DNA of 64,000 nt from Levilactobacillus namurensis DSM 19117 (GCF_001434785.1 NZ_AZDT01000042.1:1-64000); one strand, 5' to 3'; shown: positions 1-9,173, counted from the first letter of the stretch. Program-made: numbers and translations. The notes: a model not told the origin generated them from the letters alone.

Positions 1-174
1 AGTTACGTCCGAGAATTATATTATTTCATCTGTCAACTTGACAGGGACTAGTACACCTATTTTGGTTTTGCAGAGCTCTTTTGAATGACCGTGGCCTATT
101 GGCGCTGAAAATCGAACAGAGACTGTTGGACTTCAGGTCTGTCGTATAAACCAATTACCGCTGTGTTGATCATT

Positions 175-330
175 CGCCTTACCGGACGGCCAGACCAGGC
201 TGGAACGCCGTGGGCACCACTTCGAGCCACAGAACGGTCTCGAAGCTGGGCCTTTTCCTAGGCGAGCTGGAAAACGCTCACCAAGGAAAATTTCACGGCT
301 GAGCCTGGTCTGGCCGTCCTCTCGGCTTAC
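175..330 (+). repeat. Structured dispersed repeat, copy A
   Basis: Near-complete copy of the family described in the first finding. Starts with CGCCTTACCGG. Outer stem P1 is a perfect 17-bp inverted repeat (184-200 GGACGGCCAGACCAGGC against 303-319). Inner hairpin P2 has arms CTTCGAG/CTCGAAG; P3 has arms TTTTCCT/AGGAAAA. Conserved blocks are AACGCCGTGGGCACCA and TTTCACGGCTGAG. No credible gene lies in 1-877; this copy and copy B explain most of that stretch. Confidence 0.85.
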
Positions 331-553
331 AGTTGTGTAACCCAATAGCGAGACATGATTTGCCGACGGGCCGTAGTGATTGGCATGAATAAGGTCGTCA
401 CCCGTTTGTAGCCATGGCGCAGGTATGATGGTGCCTACTACCACGGACTCGAGGTCTGATAGGATTTACGCCTTAGCGTTTTAGTTTAAGAGTCCCACCC
501 GGTGATATTTCCAATTCCGAACGTCAGGAAACACCGTTTTTGATACGCTCAAT

Positions 554-715
554 GTAGCCGTGAGGTTGGGCCTGAAGAGGCTCAGTGGTGTCGTTTGGGT
601 TAGTCAGCGTTTTTCAGCTGGCTTACCCAAAGGCCGAGCTTGGAGACCTGGGATTTTCAGGGCTCTAAGTCGTGCCCACCACGCTCCAGCCTCTTCAGGG
701 CCAACCGGTAAGGCG
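554..715 (-). repeat. Structured dispersed repeat, copy B
   Basis: Divergent copy in the opposite orientation, ending CCGGTAAGGCG. P1 arms are 565-582 (GTTGGGCCTGAAGAGGCT) and 688-705, with one mismatch; their sequence differs completely from copy A although the pairing is kept. The extension next to P1 pairs GTGGTG with CACCAC, where copy A has GCCGTG/CACGGC. With copy A it forms a convergent pair in the gene-free stretch before position 878. Confidence 0.75.
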
Positions 716-877
716 GGTGAATGCCACTACCCCTTAGCTAAACGTCGAATCTGGGACCAAAATCCAAACCTCTTTTTTGCGCGCGAATGATTCGTCCATC
801 CCCGGTCACACGAAAAATTGATGGTAATTTGACCTAAAGTTCCTTATCATGGAAGCAAAGTCAGAAAAGTAAGGGGC

Positions 878-1720
878 ATGATAAGTGTGGCAGAACACCC
901 AACCTACAGCGCGGCTAACGCGGCGTTGCGTGCACAATTAACAACTGAAAATCAAGCCTACTGGGACCAACTGGTAGCCGCTTTGCGTCAAGACCCGCGG
1001 TTCACCGATGAGGAGACGTTCCAGGAGTACCTGGGCGTCCTCTTACCGGGATTCTTAGCCGCACAGCGGGCGAATAAGTCCGCGGGCGACTACTGGCACG
1101 GGGATCCGTTAGCTGCGGCTCAGCGCCTAATGAAGCGCCAAAAAGGCCATCCCTGGTGGTGGAGTACGGACCTATTCTTCCCGTTGGGGCTGTTCTTCGT
1201 GGGCCTGGTTTTACCCACAGTGATCTTACCGGCCGTGCCACTCCAACTGCTAAAGATCGGCGTTCAGCTGGTCTTACTGGTGGTGGCCGTCATCTTGGGT
1301 CTCTGGTTGACCCCCCGGTTCGCCACGCGAGGACAACTCGTGAGTTGGGGGCTGATTGCCGTGGGACTCCTGATCATCTGGAACCTAGTGGGCCGGGCAT
1401 TGCCGGCGGTGGGCTTAGTCTACGTGACCCGTAAAGGCGGGAGCTTAGCCCTGCTAGCGGTAGCGGTTATTTTGACGGCCCTGATTCTCTGGGACCAGCG
1501 GCGCCACCCGAATTCGTGGTTACCGGCGCTAGTGGCCGACCTCTGGATCATGACGGTTCTAGCCCTGATTGCCCGGATCAATCCCTGGTCCAGTCTGATG
1601 GTGACCTCGACGGGTAATTTACTGATCGGGCTAGGCACCTTAGTCGGTGACATCAGTATCCTGGTCAGCGGGTGGCACATTTGGCGCCAACGCCGGGCCG
1701 CTTCATTAGCGAAGAAGTAA
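878..1720 (+). CDS. DUF1129-like integral membrane protein
   Basis: 280-residue protein. The N-terminal ~90 residues are soluble, charged and probably helical, with an LR.QLT.EN..Y...L pattern typical of DUF1129 proteins of lactobacilli and streptococci. They are followed by about six hydrophobic segments (residues ~95-265) and a basic tail (WRQRRAASLAKK). The ATG is preceded by AAGTAAGGGG. The family has no established function; it is a membrane protein with a cytoplasmic N-domain. It is transcribed alone, ending at a terminator shared with the converging LCP gene. Family assignment is by pattern and could be wrong; the membrane topology is clear. Confidence 0.75.
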   Translation: MISVAEHPTYSAANAALRAQLTTENQAYWDQLVAALRQDPRFTDEETFQEYLGVLLPGFLAAQRANKSAGDYWHGDPLAAAQRLMKRQKGHPWWWSTDLFFPLGLFFVGLVLPTVILPAVPLQLLKIGVQLVLLVVAVILGLWLTPRFATRGQLVSWGLIAVGLLIIWNLVGRALPAVGLVYVTRKGGSLALLAVAVILTALILWDQRRHPNSWLPALVADLWIMTVLALIARINPWSSLMVTSTGNLLIGLGTLVGDISILVSGWHIWRQRRAASLAKK

Positions 1721-1730
1721 CTTGAGGTTA

Positions 1731-1769
1731 AAATGAGGTTTCCCATTTCCGGGAAACCTCATTTTTATT
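1731..1769. terminator. Bidirectional terminator
   Basis: A 14-bp stem (AAATGAGGTTTCCC / GGGAAACCTCATTT) with T-rich ends on both strands lies between the converging genes ending at 1720 and 1780. Confidence 0.85.
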
Positions 1770-1779
1770 GGCTTAGGCG

Positions 1780-2784
1780 TCATTCCCCAGTAGGGTCTAA
1801 CGCATCGGTCTGGAACTGGACGTTAACGGGGAGCCCGAGGGCCTTCCGCAGGTCCTTGGAGACCTGGTCGATCGTGGTTTGGGGCGCAATCTGGTAGTCG
1901 ATGCCGTTAATGACTGCCGGCTTTCCCTGCAGGGTCGCGGATTGGACGTGGCGACTAGTGTGGCCATACTTGGTGCGTAGCCACAGGAGGTCTTGGAACG
2001 TGAGGTTGGTCTGCATGTTATCTTTCAGAGAGCCTAAGACCCGTTGGTAGTGGGCCACGGAGGACAGTCCCGCTTCCTTTAAGACCAGCTGCTTAATGAT
2101 CTGGCGTTGACGAATCTGCCGGCCGTAATCGCCTAAGGGGTCGTCGTCGCGCATCCGCGAGTAGGCCAGTGCGCTGGCCCCGTTGAGGTGGATCTTCTGG
2201 TTTTTCTTGACGTTGGCTTGTTCGTAATGGAACGTCAGCGGTGGGACTACGTCAACTCCGCCCACGGCGTTGATCATCTTTTCCAGGCCCCCCATGTTGA
2301 TTAGAACATAGTAATGGATGGGAATGTTAACCAGGTGTTCCACGGTCTTAATGGCCGTCTCCGGTCCGTACAGTGGCAGGGCCGCGTTGATCTTTTCATC
2401 GTCTTGTTGGCTACCGTAGACGTCGACCAGCGTGTCCCGGGGGATGCTGGTCAGCTTAGCCGTTTGGCGTTTCGGGTTGATGGTCGCGATGATCATGGTA
2501 TCGGTCCGGCCAACGCTATGCCGACCTAGCGCACCGGTGTCCGTCCCCATTAACAGGACGGCAAAGGGTTTGCCGCTGGTTAACGCGAGGTCGTTGGGCT
2601 TGGTCGGTAGGGCGTGATAGGTTTTAGAAAACGTGGTTTTGGCTTGGTGCAAGGCGTACCAGCCGTACAGGCCGCCACCGATTAAAAGGCACGCCAGTAG
2701 CGTAAGAATGATGCGCTTAAGCTTCCCCGAATGGCTAAAGTGGCGTTCCCGTGGTGGTAACGGTTCCTGTGGTGCAGTGTTCAT
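1780..2784 (-). CDS. LytR-CpsA-Psr (LCP) family wall-polymer ligase
   Basis: 334-residue protein. LCP enzymes transfer undecaprenyl-linked teichoic acid or polysaccharide precursors onto peptidoglycan outside the membrane. A short basic cytoplasmic N-terminus is followed by one membrane segment (about residues 22-42) and then the LCP domain, with VLLMGTD, GRTDTMI, SIPRDTLV, the INAALPLYGPE block and YSRMRDDDPLGDYGR.RRQ-type motifs carrying the phosphate-binding Arg and Asp residues of the family. I chose the ATG at 2784 because GAGGGGAGG lies just upstream; a further 14 residues would be open but lack a ribosome site. It may be wrongly called LytR: no DNA-binding domain is present. Which polymer it attaches cannot be told here. 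Confidence 0.9.
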   Translation of the reverse strand: MNTAPQEPLPPRERHFSHSGKLKRIILTLLACLLIGGGLYGWYALHQAKTTFSKTYHALPTKPNDLALTSGKPFAVLLMGTDTGALGRHSVGRTDTMIIATINPKRQTAKLTSIPRDTLVDVYGSQQDDEKINAALPLYGPETAIKTVEHLVNIPIHYYVLINMGGLEKMINAVGGVDVVPPLTFHYEQANVKKNQKIHLNGASALAYSRMRDDDPLGDYGRQIRQRQIIKQLVLKEAGLSSVAHYQRVLGSLKDNMQTNLTFQDLLWLRTKYGHTSRHVQSATLQGKPAVINGIDYQIAPQTTIDQVSKDLRKALGLPVNVQFQTDALDPTGE

Positions 2785-2983
2785 GATGGTTCCTCCCCTC
2801 TCGTGATACAGACCCAGTATAGCCACTCTCGCAACTAATGAGACAGTGATACGCGGTAATTAGGCTAAACTTTGCCCTTTCTTAGAAGCCTTAAGAAAAC
2901 TGAAAATAATTAGCGGGGCGGCGGGGTTTGGTGTAGAGTAGAGGGGAACAGGATTAAAAAATGGAAAAGGGAGTTGGCAAAAT

Positions 2984-3457
2984 ATGGCAAAAGTTGAAAG
3001 CTTTACGTTAGACCATACGGCCGTTAAGGCACCGTACGTTCGGTTGATTACCCGGGAGACGGGTAAGAAGGGTGATGTGATCTCAAACTTTGATTTGCGG
3101 TTAGTTCAACCTAACACCAACGCAATTCCAACGGCCGGATTACATACGATTGAACACTTGTTAGCCGGCTACTTACGGGACGAGATGAGTGGTGTGATTG
3201 ACTGCTCACCATTCGGTTGCCGGACCGGCTTCCACTTGATCACTTGGGGCGAACAATCCACTGAAGAAGTGGCCAAGGCCCTCAAGGCATCCTTACACCG
3301 GATCGCTTACGATACGGAATGGAAGGACGTTCAAGGCACGGACAAGTACAGTTGTGGGAACTACCGGGACCACAGCTTGTTCTCCGCTAAGGAATGGTGC
3401 AAGGACATCTTGGACAAGGGTATCTCCAAGGATCCCTTTACGCGAGAAGTTATCTAG
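2984..3457 (+). CDS. luxS: S-ribosylhomocysteine lyase LuxS
   Basis: 157 residues, normal for the family. It cleaves S-ribosylhomocysteine to homocysteine and DPD, the precursor of autoinducer AI-2, within the activated methyl cycle in the cytoplasm. The zinc site is visible as H54, H58 (HTIEH) and C124 (YSCGN), with E57 as general base and C79 in [10 protein letters not shown] as the catalytic cysteine. ATG is preceded by AAAGGGAG. It is monocistronic, with its own terminator; no pfs/mtn or cysteine genes are adjacent, so AI-2 signalling as opposed to simple methyl recycling cannot be inferred from context. Confidence 0.97.
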   Translation: MAKVESFTLDHTAVKAPYVRLITRETGKKGDVISNFDLRLVQPNTNAIPTAGLHTIEHLLAGYLRDEMSGVIDCSPFGCRTGFHLITWGEQSTEEVAKALKASLHRIAYDTEWKDVQGTDKYSCGNYRDHSLFSAKEWCKDILDKGISKDPFTREVI

Positions 3458-3480
3458 TCTAACGAGATATGCGAAACATG

Positions 3481-3512
3481 GCGGGTCACCAGCGATGGTG
3501 CCCGCTTTTTTA
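3481..3512 (+). terminator. luxS terminator
   Basis: GCGGGTCACC / TGGTGCCCGC hairpin followed by TTTTTT directly after luxS. Confidence 0.85.
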
Positions 3513-3608
3513 GTGGTCAGCGACTAACCGGGGGCTGTGACTGACGAGCACAAGTATTTCGCGGTATACTGGAATTGCTGGATTAATTGTAAAGAAGGTG
3601 CATTTTAA

Positions 3609-4703
3609 ATGCATTGGCGAAAAATTTGGGGAGCCGTGCTGGCGTTGGGGGCGGGATTGAGCATCACTCTGAGTGCACAAGCGATGCCCATCGTCCATCA
3701 GCGGGCCGGCGCCCTCGTATCAGGGCGGACGCGGCTCTTGAACGATTATCGCGTCAAGATGTGGCACCAACCTCGCCACTATAAGCACGCGAGACACTTG
3801 CATGGACGCAATACGATCCGAGGCACCCAGGGCGTCCGGGTAACCTTTAAGACCGCCTATCTCCTCCCATCGCCGGGGTATCACCACCAGGCTTGGGGCA
3901 ATCCCCAGAGTATGGCGACGGTGGGCCGGTACATCTACGTGGTGTACTGTCCGACTAACTGGCATAACCGGGGCCGGCTGGTCCGGTTCGACCAGAAGTG
4001 GCTGAAGGCCCACCACGTGACGGCCCGGCAGTTGCAAAAGGTTTACACTAAAAAGGCCGCGCATAGTGCGCGGGAAAAGGCGATTCGGTCGGCGATTAAG
4101 GTGGGCCCGATCTTCATCACGGGTCACGGTCAGTCGTTGGCGTACAATTGGCGCGACCATCACCTGTATATGTGGTGCGACCGGGAGTCCAAGCCCCGGG
4201 TCCCCACGAATCAGTACGGTTATATAAATCGGATCAGCACCCATACGTTGCGGCCGAACCACCAGATTCGGTTTCGGTTACGAAACCGGCGGATGGCGGT
4301 CCCGGGCGGCCACGTGTTGACCTTTGACCGCAGTGGTCGGGCGTACTTTTGGACCCGGCCGTCAGCTAAGCGGGTCAACTTGTATCAAGGAACGATTGGG
4401 CTGCATCACGTGCGATTTCGGTTGACCCATCAGGTCTTGCGGCACGCCCCGGGGTCCCGGGTCCAAAGCATTGCGTATAACCCGCATAATCGACGGTTAT
4501 ACTTGGTGTCGGACGATTCCATCGCCAGTCTGCCAATCCACAGCTTACGTGGTCGGGGGCATCTGAGCGCTAAAAGCGTGCGGTGGACGGGATTCAGTCC
4601 CCGGCGGGAGTTCGAAGCGCTGAACTTCACCACTAGCGGCCGCGCCACGCTAATGACTAACCACGACCCCGAAATCTTAAAAAGCACCCACACTAGTTGG
4701 TAA
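3609..4703 (+). CDS. Secreted protein of unknown function (paralogue 1)
   Basis: 364 residues. It starts with a basic n-region, a hydrophobic core and an AQA-MP cleavage-like site near residue 25, so it is probably exported; no LPXTG, membrane anchor or wall-binding repeat is seen. The mature part contains regularly spaced motifs (GNPQSMATVGRYIYVVYCP, GHGQSLAYNW, YMWCDRES, GGHVLTFDRSGRAYFW, RVQSIAYNPHNRRLYLVSDDS) that look like beta-propeller blades. Two cysteines (VVYCP and MWCDR) are conserved in the paralogue at 5348. It is unusually rich in His, Arg and Lys, so strongly basic. No enzymatic function is recognised. ATG follows AAGAAGGTG. It is separated from its paralogue by a terminator and a pair of structured repeats. 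Confidence 0.85.
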   Translation: MHWRKIWGAVLALGAGLSITLSAQAMPIVHQRAGALVSGRTRLLNDYRVKMWHQPRHYKHARHLHGRNTIRGTQGVRVTFKTAYLLPSPGYHHQAWGNPQSMATVGRYIYVVYCPTNWHNRGRLVRFDQKWLKAHHVTARQLQKVYTKKAAHSAREKAIRSAIKVGPIFITGHGQSLAYNWRDHHLYMWCDRESKPRVPTNQYGYINRISTHTLRPNHQIRFRLRNRRMAVPGGHVLTFDRSGRAYFWTRPSAKRVNLYQGTIGLHHVRFRLTHQVLRHAPGSRVQSIAYNPHNRRLYLVSDDSIASLPIHSLRGRGHLSAKSVRWTGFSPRREFEALNFTTSGRATLMTNHDPEILKSTHTSW

Positions 4704-4780
4704 ACCACAGAGTGCGACCAAAGGCGGAGTTGGCTACCTTGGGTCGCACGTTTCAGCACTATATCGTTGTCGTTAAGAAT

Positions 4781-4819
4781 AACAGGAGCCTGGGCATTTT
4801 GTCCCGGGCTCCTGTTTTA
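4781..4819 (+). terminator. Terminator after secreted paralogue 1
   Basis: Stem AACAGGAGCCTGGG / CCCGGGCTCCTGTT followed by TT. A weaker hairpin (GTGCGACC...GGGTCGCAC) precedes it at about 4713-4749. Confidence 0.8.
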
Positions 4820-4853
4820 GTCATCCGCCGGGTGGCCAGGGGTGAGGTCATCC

Positions 4854-5009
4854 GGTCCCGGTAGCCGATTGGCAGGGCCGTGACGCCAGTGGGCACGACT
4901 TTAAGCCGCGCAAAGCCCGCCCGTCTTAAAGCTCGGCCTTAGCCTAAGGCCAGCAGACCACTGGCCTAACGCTAATTTCACCGGCTGGGCCCTATCGGCT
5001 ATCGGGACC
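4854..5009 (+). repeat. Structured dispersed repeat, copy C1 (second subfamily)
   Basis: P1 arms 4854-4869 (GGTCCCGGTAGCCGAT) and 4994-5009 (ATCGGCTATCGGGACC) pair over 16 positions with one G-T (G-U) pair. P2 is CTTTAAG (4899-4905) with CTTAAAG (4925-4931). P3 is TTAGC/GCTAA plus AGGCCAG/CTGGCCT. The stems share little sequence with copy A but occupy the same places around the conserved GGGCACGACTT and CTCGGCCT blocks. Confidence 0.8.
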
Positions 5010-5064
5010 TCACGTCGTTGCGTGACAGGTCGTCATGGCGTGAATGGCTAATTCATCCACTACC

Positions 5065-5221
5065 GTAAGCCGTGAGGGCGGTCAGACAGGGCTCAGCCGT
5101 GAAATTTGACTTGGGTGACGTTTCTCAGTCGGCCCTAGTCAAAGGCCCAGCTTCGAGACCGCTCTGTGGCTCGAAGTGGTGCCCACGGCGTTCCAGCCCT
5201 GTCTGGCCGCCCGGTAAGGCG
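5065..5221 (-). repeat. Structured dispersed repeat, copy C2
   Basis: Opposite orientation to C1 and 55 bp from it. P1 arms 5076-5093 and 5195-5212 pair over 18 positions with one T-G (U-G) pair. P2 is CTTCGAG/CTCGAAG and P3 TTTGACT/AGTCAAA. It ends CCGGTAAGGCG. The C1/C2 pair fills most of the gap between the two secreted paralogues. Confidence 0.85.
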
Positions 5222-5347
5222 CTGACTATCTCCCCATAGTTGACGTTAAGTCAGTACCCTTATTGGGCCGTTGGGGTCGGAGGGGCGGTTGGGAGTGGGT
5301 ATACTACAAACAGTGATGAATAGAATCATGTGATGGGGGGAGTTTCA

Positions 5348-6463
5348 ATGACAGATAAGCAATGGCGAGAACTAGGGGAATTGGCACTGACCGTGGGGAT
5401 GGTCACCGGCATTGGGGCGCTACCAGGCTATGCGATGCCGGTCGTTCACCAAGCGTCCGGCGCGTTGGTCGCAACAGCGTTGAAGCAGAACCGGGACCTG
5501 AACGACGACCAGGTCCACTTTACGCCGGTGCCGGCCCAGTATGCGGCCGCGGAGAACCCGCACGGTATCAATACGATTGCCTCGAATCGCGGACAGGCCG
5601 TTACTTTTCAGACGCTCTACCAGTTACCGTTGCCGGGGCCTCGGGGCGAAGCTTGGGGTGACCCGCAAAGCATGGTCACGGTCGGGCAATACATCTACAT
5701 CGTCTACTGTCCTACGACTTGGCAGAACCGTGGACGCATCGTGCGGTTCGACCGCCAGCGCTTGGATCAGTTGAACGTCACGCCGCGCCAGCTTCAGCGG
5801 GTCTACACCGCTAAGGCAGCGCAGAGTGCACGGGAAAAGGCAATTCGATCGGCCATTAAGATCGGACCGGCCTTTACCACGGGGCACGGCCAATCCCTGG
5901 CTTATAATTGGCAGGATGGTCAGTTCTATATGTGGTGTGACCGGGAATCGGCGCCCCGGGTCCCCATCAACCAAGAGGGCGTGTTGCAGCGAATCAGTCC
6001 CCAGACCCTGCGACCGGTCAAGCAGATTCATTTCCGGTTGCGCGCGGGACACTTTGCGGTTCCAGGGGGCCACGTATTGACCTTTGACCGCCAGGGCCGC
6101 GCTTACTTCTGGACCCGCCCGTCGGCATCGCGGGTCTACATCTACCAAGGTACCATCGGCCAGGACGCCGTTCACTTTCGTTTGACCCGTCAGGTCTTGA
6201 CGCACGGGCCGGGCACCCGGGTTCAGAGTATGGCTTATAACCCGCAAAACGACCGTTTGTACCTGGTTTCCGATGATTCGATTGCCAGCCTACCAGTCGC
6301 GGGGCTGGCCGGTAACGGGCACCTGACGCCGGCGGATGTCCAGTGGACCGGGTTCGCCTCAAAGCGAGAATTCGAAGCTTTAAACTTCACGGCAGACGGG
6401 CGAGCTTACCTGATGAGTAACCATGATCCGGAGATCTTGCAGAGTACTAATACGACCTGGTAG
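5348..6463 (+). CDS. Secreted protein of unknown function (paralogue 2)
   Basis: 371 residues from the ATG at 5348, chosen because GGGGGG lies seven bases upstream; an in-frame ATG at 5330 lacks such a site. It is collinear with the protein at 3609 over nearly its full length (shared GHGQSLAYNW, YMWCDRES, GGHVLTFDR, AYFWTRPSA, LYLVSDDSIASLP, EFEALNFT, NHDPEIL). A hydrophobic N-terminal stretch ends at GYA-MP, aligned with the AQA-MP site of paralogue 1, so export is likely despite a weak n-region. Where paralogue 1 has Lys, Arg and His, this copy often has Gln, Asn, Asp and Ala, so it is far less basic. Function unknown; possibly beta-propeller. Confidence 0.85.
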   Translation: MTDKQWRELGELALTVGMVTGIGALPGYAMPVVHQASGALVATALKQNRDLNDDQVHFTPVPAQYAAAENPHGINTIASNRGQAVTFQTLYQLPLPGPRGEAWGDPQSMVTVGQYIYIVYCPTTWQNRGRIVRFDRQRLDQLNVTPRQLQRVYTAKAAQSAREKAIRSAIKIGPAFTTGHGQSLAYNWQDGQFYMWCDRESAPRVPINQEGVLQRISPQTLRPVKQIHFRLRAGHFAVPGGHVLTFDRQGRAYFWTRPSASRVYIYQGTIGQDAVHFRLTRQVLTHGPGTRVQSMAYNPQNDRLYLVSDDSIASLPVAGLAGNGHLTPADVQWTGFASKREFEALNFTADGRAYLMSNHDPEILQSTNTTW

Positions 6464-6465
6464 GG

Positions 6466-6660
6466 TCAGTGCTTGGGGTGGCTGTGGCGCCAGCGTTGGT
6501 TGAGCGTGACAAAGACCAGCGCCACCACCAGGAAGATACCGGCCAGTATCAAAAGCAGGTTATTTTGCGGCGCCCAGATGTTTAGGGCGACCAGTAGACT
6601 GCAGAGGGCAAAGAAAAAGAGGGCGCCCACCGTCAGCCATTTATATAGTTGGTTATCCAA
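6466..6660 (-). CDS. Small two-helix membrane protein
   Basis: 64 residues with two hydrophobic helices (about 8-27 and 33-54) separated by a short NIWAPQNN loop, and a His/Arg/Lys-rich tail. The start codon is TTG, preceded by GAGGTGA at suitable spacing. It converges on the secreted paralogue with only two bases between the stop codons. No family is recognised. A real gene is likely because of the ribosome site and membrane pattern, but expression evidence would help. Confidence 0.6.
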   Translation of the reverse strand: MDNQLYKWLTVGALFFFALCSLLVALNIWAPQNNLLLILAGIFLVVALVFVTLNQRWRHSHPKH

Positions 6661-6731
6661 GAAAAGTCACCTCATTTCAGGCTAGGGTTCAAACTCTAGT
6701 TTACGCGAATCGTTTCATTGGAAAAAGGGTC

Positions 6732-6768
6732 AAAAAAACACCGTTGATCAAATGACCAACGGTGTTTT
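6732..6768 (-). terminator. Terminator of the GH31 gene
   Basis: AACACCGTTG / CAACGGTGTT stem; on the minus strand it runs into a T tract (seven T). Confidence 0.9.
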
Positions 6769-6794
6769 GCGTATCAGGTGAAAATGGGGAACAA

Positions 6795-9095
6795 TTACAG
6801 GGTAATCGTCGCCGTAGTGCCGTCCAGAGCAGCCTTAGTTGTCTGGCCGTCTTCGTGAACGTAGATCGTGGCGTTGCCGGTTAAGCCGTCCGTCGTGACC
6901 TTCAAGGTGTTCCCGGAACGGTCAACCGTGACGTGGCCCGCATCGACACCCTTTTGGTTAACCACGGCAACCGTCGTGGAACCTTCTTGCATGTCGAACA
7001 GGTGGATGTCCAGATCCTTCGTGAAGTCGTAGTCCGCGTGAACGGCCTTAGGATTCCGTAACAGGATCGTGTTTTGACGAGCCAAGACTGGCAGGCTTAA
7101 TTCGTCGTAAGCCTTAGTCAACCACTTGCCACCTTCAGGAACGTCATAGAATTCGTTGTCGTCGATGATGCTGGTCCACTTGCCGGCTGGCAGGTAGAAG
7201 TGCACGTTGCCTTCGGAATTGAAGACAGGGGCGACTAAGAGTTGGCTCCCGAACATGTATTGGTTAGCGATGGTGTGGGTGTTGTAGTCGTCCTTAAAGT
7301 TGAACCACATTGGCCGCATCAGCGGGTTCCCGTAAGCAGCGTCGTGAGCCGCTTGGGTGTAAAGGTATGGCATTAAGGATAACTTCAAGTTAACGAACTT
7401 CCGCGTGTTTTCAACGGCTTCGTCATCGAAGTTCCATGGAACCCGGTAAACATCGCTCCCGTGGTAACGACTGTGGGAGGATAACAGACCGAATTGCGTC
7501 CAACGCTTGTACAGGTCTGGCGTAGGGGTACCTGGGCCATCTTCGAACCCACCAATGTCGTGGCTCCAGAAGCCAAAGCCGGAACTCAAGAAGGACAGAC
7601 CACCATGTAAGGTGTCGGACATCGACTTGAAGTTGGACAGGCAGTCACCACCCCAGTGAACAGGGAACTTCTGAGAACCAACCGTAGCGGAACGGGCGAA
7701 GAGTACCGCTTCATCCTTGCCCTTTTCTTGGGCTAAGATGTCAAAGACGGCTTGGTTGTATTGTAAGGTGTAGTAGTTATGTTCACGTTTTGGATCAGAG
7801 CCGTCGAAGAAGACTGCGTCGTCGACCGGAATCCGTTCACCGAAGTCGGTCTTGAAGCAATCGACACCCATGTCGAGTAAGGCCTTTAACTTGCTCTGGT
7901 ACCACTTAACGGCGTCAGGGTTGGTAAAGTCAACGAAGGCGTTACCAGCTTGCCAGAGGTCCCATTGCCAGATATTGCCATCTTCACGCTTGATGAAGTA
8001 GCCCTTCTTCTTGCCTTCTTCGAACATTGGGCCTTGTTGGGCGATGTAAGGATTCAACCAGACACAGACCTTGATGCCCTTGTCGTGGATCTTCTTGATC
8101 AGGCCAACTGGGTCTGGAAATTCGTCGCGGTCCCATTGCATGTTGGACCATTCGAAGCCCTTTTGCCAGAAGCAGTCAAAGTGGAAGACGTCTAGCGGAA
8201 TGTGCCGTTCTTGCATCCCGTTGATGAACTTCATAACCGTTTCTTCACTGTAGTCGGTCGTGAAGGAAGTGGATAACCACAGACCGAAGGACCAAGCTGG
8301 TGGTAATTGGATGCCACCGGTCAGTTGGGTGTACTTGTGGAGAATTTCTTGAGGCGTTGGGCCGTAGATTACGTAGTACTGCAGGGATTGACCCGCAACA
8401 CTGAATTGAACCCGGTCAACGTTTTCGGAAGCGATTTCATAATCAACCGTTTCAGGTTGGTCGACGAAGACCCCGTAACCTTCGTTACTGATGTAGAACG
8501 GAATGTTCTTGTAAGATTGTTCGGAACCCGTCCCACCGTCTTGGTTGGTGGTCCGAACTTCTTGGCCGTTCTTGACGAAGTTACCGAAGCGTTCCCCTAA
8601 ACCATAGATCTTTTCGTCAACGCCGATGGATAATTGTTCACGCATGTAGTGAACGCCGGTGTCGTGGTTTAAGATTTCGCCTTGGGCTTTGAACTTAGAA
8701 GAGGTCACTTCGCGGCCGTCTGCCGTGAAGGACATGTCGAATTCGTCGCGGAGTGGGAAGTTAACGGATAACTTACCACTGGTTAAGGAAGCGTGCTTGT
8801 CGGTGATGACGATGTTGACGTCAGGGTCAAGATTATTCAACTTGTACGATGGACCGTGAGTGTCTTGGTCGAAGTGGGTCAGCTTAACGCCAATCACATC
8901 TTCAACGGGGGAGGTCAACTTAATGGTTGTCATCCCTAAGTTTAATTCGTCTCCCCGGGTCTTAATACGCTTGTATGGCGCAAAGACGGTCATTTCTTTG
9001 CCGTTTTGTTTTGCAGAGAATGCTTCAGCTGGAGAGTTAACGTCGTATTCGTCGCGAGTCAGCCAATAACCATTCGTAAACTTCAAAATAGCCAC
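6795..9095 (-). CDS. GH31 alpha-xylosidase (YicI-like)
   Basis: 766 residues, cytoplasmic (no signal peptide). GH31 retaining enzyme, expected to release alpha-xylose from isoprimeverose or related xyloglucan oligosaccharides. An N-terminal beta-sandwich (residues 1-~245) is followed by the TIM barrel. The nucleophile is D417 in FKTDFGERIP and the acid/base is D484 in PVHWGGD; these sit almost where E. coli YicI has D416 and D482, and FARSATVGSQKFPVHWGGD is YicI-like rather than maltase-like. The C-terminal beta domains follow. The promoter carries a cre site and a possible LacI-type operator. No xylose or isoprimeverose transporter is adjacent, although the EIIC gene runs divergently. Alpha-glucosidase activity is the main alternative. 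Confidence 0.92.
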   Translation of the reverse strand: MAILKFTNGYWLTRDEYDVNSPAEAFSAKQNGKEMTVFAPYKRIKTRGDELNLGMTTIKLTSPVEDVIGVKLTHFDQDTHGPSYKLNNLDPDVNIVITDKHASLTSGKLSVNFPLRDEFDMSFTADGREVTSSKFKAQGEILNHDTGVHYMREQLSIGVDEKIYGLGERFGNFVKNGQEVRTTNQDGGTGSEQSYKNIPFYISNEGYGVFVDQPETVDYEIASENVDRVQFSVAGQSLQYYVIYGPTPQEILHKYTQLTGGIQLPPAWSFGLWLSTSFTTDYSEETVMKFINGMQERHIPLDVFHFDCFWQKGFEWSNMQWDRDEFPDPVGLIKKIHDKGIKVCVWLNPYIAQQGPMFEEGKKKGYFIKREDGNIWQWDLWQAGNAFVDFTNPDAVKWYQSKLKALLDMGVDCFKTDFGERIPVDDAVFFDGSDPKREHNYYTLQYNQAVFDILAQEKGKDEAVLFARSATVGSQKFPVHWGGDCLSNFKSMSDTLHGGLSFLSSGFGFWSHDIGGFEDGPGTPTPDLYKRWTQFGLLSSHSRYHGSDVYRVPWNFDDEAVENTRKFVNLKLSLMPYLYTQAAHDAAYGNPLMRPMWFNFKDDYNTHTIANQYMFGSQLLVAPVFNSEGNVHFYLPAGKWTSIIDDNEFYDVPEGGKWLTKAYDELSLPVLARQNTILLRNPKAVHADYDFTKDLDIHLFDMQEGSTTVAVVNQKGVDAGHVTVDRSGNTLKVTTDGLTGNATIYVHEDGQTTKAALDGTTATITL

Positions 9096-9173
9096 TTCCT
9101 CTTTCAGATTTAATCGTTTTAAGTTGAGTTGAGTTTAATGACGCCGTCACAGCAACATTAAATGTAATCACCA

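Noticed and set aside
133-790. Open frames of 76-103 codons in the first kilobase
   Set aside because: They lie over structured repeat copies A and B, lack ribosome sites, and similar frames recur wherever the repeat occurs (for example at 59745-60150).
1780-2784. Reading the LCP protein as a transcription regulator (LytR name)
   Set aside because: It has a membrane anchor and the catalytic LCP motifs but no DNA-binding domain.
5624-6362. Long minus-strand open frames opposite the second secreted paralogue
   Set aside because: Antisense shadows of a GC-rich coding region with no start signals and no recognisable protein pattern.
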